Shown piece after piece: positions 59,931-64,000 of a DNA stretch of 64,000 nt. Numbering within the stretch: position 1 is the stretch's first letter; each line of letters begins with the position of its first letter. The DNA is from Spirosoma taeanense. Its GTDB lineage: Bacteria; Bacteroidota; Bacteroidia; Cytophagales; Spirosomataceae. The DNA lies in assembly GCF_013127955.1 (NCBI RefSeq), contig NZ_CP053435.1, forward strand, positions 4,154,001-4,218,000. Reading direction: 5' to 3'. The position numbers and the translations under genes were made by a program. The notes beneath the pieces are model-generated. The model saw only the letters and a list, made by a program, of their open reading frames with translations, ran no database searches and was not told the origin of the DNA.

Positions 59931-61289
59931 ATGAAAACCGTTTTGTTCTTAATTAATCCCCTGCCCAGCCATTATAATGGCTTCTTCCGGCTGGCAGATC
60001 TGCTCCGACATCATAACTACCAGGTTGTTTTTACGGGAACGGCTTACCTCCGCGACCATATCGAAACGCAGGGATTCGACTTTGTCGAGCTTGATTACCT
60101 GATCGAATATTACATCGTCAACCGACAGAGTAGCTTAGCGGATTTTAAGAAAACGATTCAAGGCAAGGCCTTCGGGCGACAACGGTATCGCGAATTTCTC
60201 GGGAAAGTCCGGTCGGTTGAACAGGTCCTGGCCGATGTGCAGCCGGATTATGTTCTGGTCGACGAACACCTCAACTACTATTACTACCTCATCCAGCACC
60301 TTGTCCCGAAAGTTTATTTTCTCCACATCAAACCGCCAACGCGCCGTGCGCCCGGTCTGCCGCCCATGACGGACCCGACGCCTATGCAGAACACTCTGCT
60401 CGACCGGTTCTCGGCCTGGATGTCCTGGGAGCGATACCTGATGCGCCGAAGCATCGGGCGCTGGATGCGGGCGGGAGTGTTTCTTGGCAAGAATGATCTG
60501 TATTTTGTCGGGCACTGGGGTCGCAAACATGGCGTTGACAAACGGCAGCTGGAGAAGCGCGACAATGCTCTCTACGATATTGTACGGGGCGTTACGTCCA
60601 TCTACATGACTCCCCAGGCGTTTGAGTACCCCTGGTTCCGGCCGGCTGCCAACGAGCAGTTTTTGTGTCGTCCTTACCAACGTCGGGACGTAAGCGATAA
60701 TGCAAAGTTCTGGCAGCAGATAGAGCCTGCCATGCGCAGCAATGACAAGCTGATTCTGGTGGCTCTGGGTACGCTCAGCGCCGATCAGGCCGATGTAGCC
60801 CTTGGGTTTCTGCGTAAGGTGGTAGCGGCCGTCCGTCCACTGACGGGTATTCAGGTGGTTATCGCCAATAAGCTGTTAGCCAGCGAATTAAACCTGGACC
60901 TTCCGGCCCACGTTCATCTCTTTTCCTTTGTGCCCCAGCCCGAGCTTCTTCCCCATTGCGATTTGATGCTGACGCATGGAGGTATCGGGTCCGTCACGGA
61001 GTGTTTAGCGGCTGGTGTGCCGATGCTGGTTTATCCGCTCAACCTGACCAGTGACCAGGTCGGCAACGTCGGGCGCATTTTATACCACCGGCTGGGTCTG
61101 GCGGGCGACCTGCGTCAGGCTGACGAAGCCGTTATACGCCAGCAGATTCAGACACTGCTCATTAACCGGGTTCTCTACAACGCCCGGGTCCGGGCCATGC
61201 AGGACCGCATCGAAAGCGACACCCCGTCGCAGGAACGCGCCGTACTGAGTCTATTTGGGTTAACGGTAACGGAAACGGTGGCCGTTTAG
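59931..61289 (+). CDS. GT1-family glycosyltransferase (UGT/MGT-like)
   Basis: A 452-residue GT-B enzyme. N-terminal acceptor domain starts LFLINPLPSHYNGFFRLADL. The C-terminal nucleotide-sugar domain shows LVALGTLSADQADVA, FVPQPELLPHCDLMLTHGGI and GSVTECLAAGVPMLVYPLNL (the conserved HGG-x-G-S and P-x-x-x-Q/D region), then DQVGNVGRI. Such enzymes glycosylate carotenoids, macrolides or lipids; the acceptor is unknown. Confidence 0.87.
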   Translation: MKTVLFLINPLPSHYNGFFRLADLLRHHNYQVVFTGTAYLRDHIETQGFDFVELDYLIEYYIVNRQSSLADFKKTIQGKAFGRQRYREFLGKVRSVEQVLADVQPDYVLVDEHLNYYYYLIQHLVPKVYFLHIKPPTRRAPGLPPMTDPTPMQNTLLDRFSAWMSWERYLMRRSIGRWMRAGVFLGKNDLYFVGHWGRKHGVDKRQLEKRDNALYDIVRGVTSIYMTPQAFEYPWFRPAANEQFLCRPYQRRDVSDNAKFWQQIEPAMRSNDKLILVALGTLSADQADVALGFLRKVVAAVRPLTGIQVVIANKLLASELNLDLPAHVHLFSFVPQPELLPHCDLMLTHGGIGSVTECLAAGVPMLVYPLNLTSDQVGNVGRILYHRLGLAGDLRQADEAVIRQQIQTLLINRVLYNARVRAMQDRIESDTPSQERAVLSLFGLTVTETVAV

Positions 61290-61562
61290 AGAAAGGTCTT
61301 CAGACATTGGCCCGTTTCACCCGAGGGTTTGTATACAGGCCGCGTAAACAGGAAGCTCCTCAGTAGGTCTGACTATCAGGCTTAGACGGATAATTTTGCG
61401 CGTGAGATTACCTGGTCTGCATTTGAATCTACAAACTGTTTCTTGGTGGAATTAGCCCCATTTAGGTCGGTTCATAGATATAGAGCTGGTATAAACATGC
61501 GTATACCGTAACTATATACAGCTGTAGTAGTTTGGTTTAACAAACCTGTTGTCCATTGGCCT
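61290..61562. other. Intergenic stretch before the LtrA gene
   Basis: 273 bp with no open frame of note. TAATTTTG at 61391-61398 fits a -7 box but lies about 165 bp from the next start. No hairpin or RNA recognised. Confidence 0.35.
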
Positions 61563-62783
61563 ATGACCGCCCGTCGGAAAAAGCCTTCTGCTACGCCCCA
61601 CTTACGTACGACTGAAAAGATAGGCGACCGACGCACCACCTGGGCCGAGCTGCTCAATGATCTGGTCTTTACGGTCATCATTGCTCAGTTAGCCATGCGT
61701 CTGCTGAACACCTTCGACGGACCAGCACTGGGTAAATTTCTGTTGTTATACGTACCTGTGTGGTGGCTCTGGAATGGCGAAACGCACTATTCCACCCGTT
61801 TTGATAGCGACCGCGACACCATACACCGCCTGCTTGGCAGTCTGCAACTGCTGGGCCTGATTATACTGGCTGCGGCCATTCCGAAAGCGCTGGCCTCCGA
61901 TCAGTCTTCAATTGTGTATGCGCTGACATATTCGGCCGTGCGCCTGCTACTATTGATTGAATATGGCCGAGCCTGGGTATACGTGCCCGAAGCCCGGCCT
62001 TATATCCGGCACATCACCACCGGTTTCTCGATCTCGGTCTTGATCTGGCTCGGTTCCGCATTTGTCCCAACACCATATCGGTATGCCTTGTGGGGACTGG
62101 CCCTGCTGATCGAACTCAGCACTCCACTGACGACGTCGGGTGGTCGGTTGCATAAAGAATTCCCGCCGGATGTCCGGCATCTGCCCGAGCGCTACGGTCT
62201 GTTCACACTCCTGGTGCTGGGCCAGGCCGTTACCAGCACCGCCCAGGGCCTGATCCAGACGGGTTTCGAAACAGATACCGTAGTTGCGACCCTACTGGGC
62301 GGGATTGTTATCATTGGCCTGTGGTGGGCGTATTTCGACCGGCTGGACGACGATGCCGTTCGGCGGGTCAGCGAGGGCGGCAGCGCCCGACTCTATGCTT
62401 TCTGGCTGTATCTGCACCTGCCCCTGACCGTTGCCCTGACGGTGGTGGGCGTCGGACTGACGCTGGCCATCCGGGGCGTGGATGCCCCCGAACTGCCTGC
62501 CTCAACGCAATGGTTGTTTGCCGGGTCGGTGGCGGGTTACTTCCTGGCCGAAGCGGGGATCAGCCTGACAACCCTAAAAGCCGGTCCTTCGCATCCAAGC
62601 TTTGTTCGGGGGGTTATTGTCCGGTTCGGCATGGCGATTCTCCTGATAAGCATTCGCCTGCTGACTTCATTGAACACATTGACCCTCCTGGGCATTGCGG
62701 CCGGGGCCATAGTTGCGCTCATTATCAGCGACCAGTTCAGCCCTGAAGCGCCCGAAAGCGAAGAGCGAATTGTAGGGCAGTAA
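61563..62783 (+). CDS. Low temperature requirement A (LtrA) family protein
   Basis: A 406-residue integral membrane protein with about 11 hydrophobic segments. Seen: TTWAELLNDLVFTVIIAQLA at the start (E-L-x-x-D-L-x-F family start), and WWLWNGETHYSTRFDSDRDT (the W-x-x-x-T-x-Y-x-x-R-F-D-x-D motif). The family role is unknown; it was named from a Listeria cold-growth mutant. Confidence 0.85.
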   Translation: MTARRKKPSATPHLRTTEKIGDRRTTWAELLNDLVFTVIIAQLAMRLLNTFDGPALGKFLLLYVPVWWLWNGETHYSTRFDSDRDTIHRLLGSLQLLGLIILAAAIPKALASDQSSIVYALTYSAVRLLLLIEYGRAWVYVPEARPYIRHITTGFSISVLIWLGSAFVPTPYRYALWGLALLIELSTPLTTSGGRLHKEFPPDVRHLPERYGLFTLLVLGQAVTSTAQGLIQTGFETDTVVATLLGGIVIIGLWWAYFDRLDDDAVRRVSEGGSARLYAFWLYLHLPLTVALTVVGVGLTLAIRGVDAPELPASTQWLFAGSVAGYFLAEAGISLTTLKAGPSHPSFVRGVIVRFGMAILLISIRLLTSLNTLTLLGIAAGAIVALIISDQFSPEAPESEERIVGQ

Positions 62784-62839
62784 ACGGATTCGGACGAAGG
62801 CGTTTGTCCGGCTACGGTACATTTTGTAATTTTCTCTCT

Positions 62840-64000
62840 ATGGAAACGGCTCTTTCGTCTACGCGTGCAATTCCGGTGCATCCGGGCCTGCCTGTTGTGG
62901 GTAATACACTTAGCTACCTGCGCGACCCACTCGCGTTTCTGCGCGGTCTGCAGCAGCAATACGGCTCCGAACGCATGGTCCGCATCAGCGTAGGCGGGCG
63001 GCTAACGACGCTGATGCTCAAACCCGAAGAAACCAAGCAGGTGCTTCAGGAAAACAACCGCAACTACGGCCGTGGCAAGTCGTTCGCCATTCTGCGGGAG
63101 TTTCTGGGCAACGGCCTGCTGACCAGCGATGGCGACTTCTGGCGTCGGCAACGGCGGCTGGCGCAACCGGCTTTCCATCGCCAGAAGCTCATTCTGCTGG
63201 CCGAAACCATGATTTCGGAGGCAGTAGCCTGGGCCGAACGGCTGGAAACCATGGATCGCCAGAAACCCGTCAACATCTCGGCCGCAACAACCGACGTTAC
63301 GTTGCGGATTGTTACAAAAACGCTGTTTGGCAGCGATCTGGGCAGCCGCTCCAGTGATCTGGGCCGCGCATTAAGCCATTTAAACCACGTAGCGAATAAC
63401 GCCGTTATCAATCCTTTTCGATTGCCCAAATGGGTACCAACGCCCGACAATCGGGCTTTCGAAAAAGCCCGGCGGGAAGTCGATCAGTTGATATTCAGCA
63501 TCATTGAAACCCGGCAGCGAACGGGCGAAAGCCACGACGATTTGCTGGATATGCTGCTGCGCGCCACCGACGATGAAACCGGCGAGGGCATGTCGGATGC
63601 GCAGCTCCGCGACGAGATGGTAACGCTGTTTACGGCGGGGCAGGAAACCACCGCTACGTCTATGGCCTGGACGCTCTACCTGCTCGCTCAGCATCCCGAT
63701 GTGCTGGCACGGGTCAAAGCTGAAATTAGTACGACCCTCGGTCCTCGCGATCGTCCCTCTGCCGACGATCTCCGCGCCATGCCGTTCCTATCGCAGGTCA
63801 TTAACGAGTCGCTACGTCTGTACCCACCCGCCTGGGTCATGAGCCGCCTGTCACTGGGGCCCGACCGGTTCGGTGAGTATATGATTGATGCCAATCAGGG
63901 CGTCTTGCTCAGCCCTTACGTCCTGCACCACGATCCGGCTACGTGGCCGAAACCTGATCAGTTTAACCCCGACCGGTTTGCTCCGGAGCTTATGAAGGAT
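62840..64000 (+). CDS. Cytochrome P450 (3' end outside window)
   Basis: About 387 codons from ATG 62840. Seen: PGLPVVGNTLSYLRDPLAFL at the N-terminus, WRRQRRLAQPAFHRQKL in the C-helix (W-R-x-x-R), LFTAGQETTATSMAWTLYL in the I-helix (A-G-x-E-T/T), INESLRLYPPAW in the K-helix (E-x-x-R) and FNPDRF in the meander. The heme-ligand Cys loop lies beyond the right edge. It looks like the soluble, membrane-free eukaryote-like bacterial group. Redox partners and substrate are unknown. Confidence 0.93.
   Translation, partial: METALSSTRAIPVHPGLPVVGNTLSYLRDPLAFLRGLQQQYGSERMVRISVGGRLTTLMLKPEETKQVLQENNRNYGRGKSFAILREFLGNGLLTSDGDFWRRQRRLAQPAFHRQKLILLAETMISEAVAWAERLETMDRQKPVNISAATTDVTLRIVTKTLFGSDLGSRSSDLGRALSHLNHVANNAVINPFRLPKWVPTPDNRAFEKARREVDQLIFSIIETRQRTGESHDDLLDMLLRATDDETGEGMSDAQLRDEMVTLFTAGQETTATSMAWTLYLLAQHPDVLARVKAEISTTLGPRDRPSADDLRAMPFLSQVINESLRLYPPAWVMSRLSLGPDRFGEYMIDANQGVLLSPYVLHHDPATWPKPDQFNPDRFAPELMKD

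Overview
The window looks like a chromosomal segment of a Bacteroidota bacterium of the order Cytophagales, most like Spirosoma and relatives. The reasons are: a bacillithiol gene (bshA), TonB receptors with carboxypeptidase-like N-terminal domains, a type IX secretion C-terminal domain, LytTR and WYL regulators, a MerC protein, Bacteroidota-type -7 boxes (TAnnTTTG) before several genes, and a GC-rich codon use. This is inferred from gene content; no rRNA or tRNA gene was seen. Both ends cut a gene: an NDH-2 NADH dehydrogenase on the left and a cytochrome P450 on the right.

Layout. 1-4.4 kb: NDH-2, bshA, a DUF6786-like lipoprotein, a UbiA prenyltransferase. 4.5-12.3 kb: a metal-handling region. 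MerC (+) faces a minus-strand run of six genes (small Cys protein, TonB receptor, Asp-box protein with a CxCC motif, small membrane protein, MbnP-like lipoprotein, di-heme MbnH-like peroxidase), and a CDF efflux pump diverges from its head. MbnP and MbnH are a known pair in which the di-heme enzyme oxidises a tryptophan of its copper-binding partner, so this is probably a copper locus outside any methanobactin cluster. 12.3-25.9 kb: mostly single metabolic genes (ABM monooxygenases, SDRs, GH43, GNAT, MFS, aldo/keto reductase, sterol desaturase, tryptophan 2,3-dioxygenase) plus a 1187-residue MG-domain/TonB-plug protein.

26-36.5 kb is an accessory region: an AAA/DUF4143 ATPase with a repeated operator, a WYL regulator with a YdeI-like protein, two paralogous unknown proteins around a third, a DUF433/DUF5615 toxin-antitoxin pair, an amidase with a 3' remnant of a second copy, a VapBC-like pair whose toxin is frameshifted, an AT-rich HNH nuclease with a possible modified-base reader domain, a nucleotidyltransferase with a truncated HEPN partner, and a Uma2 nuclease.

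36.5-64 kb returns to ordinary content: a symporter/YrdB/LLM/FAH run, recO, a tandem pair of secreted subtilases, a LytTR regulator with a degenerate receiver, lptB, recJ, guaB, a Cys-rich/Gly-rich pair, a phosphoesterase, mazG, a DUF1800/DUF1501 pair, an MFS pump, a diacylglycerol kinase gene, a membrane protein/wHTH pair, a glycosyltransferase, LtrA and P450. Strong hairpins mark several gene ends. A degenerate family of TGAATGAT/GTGAAAGA repeats occurs at three places, one of them read in frame inside the symporter gene.
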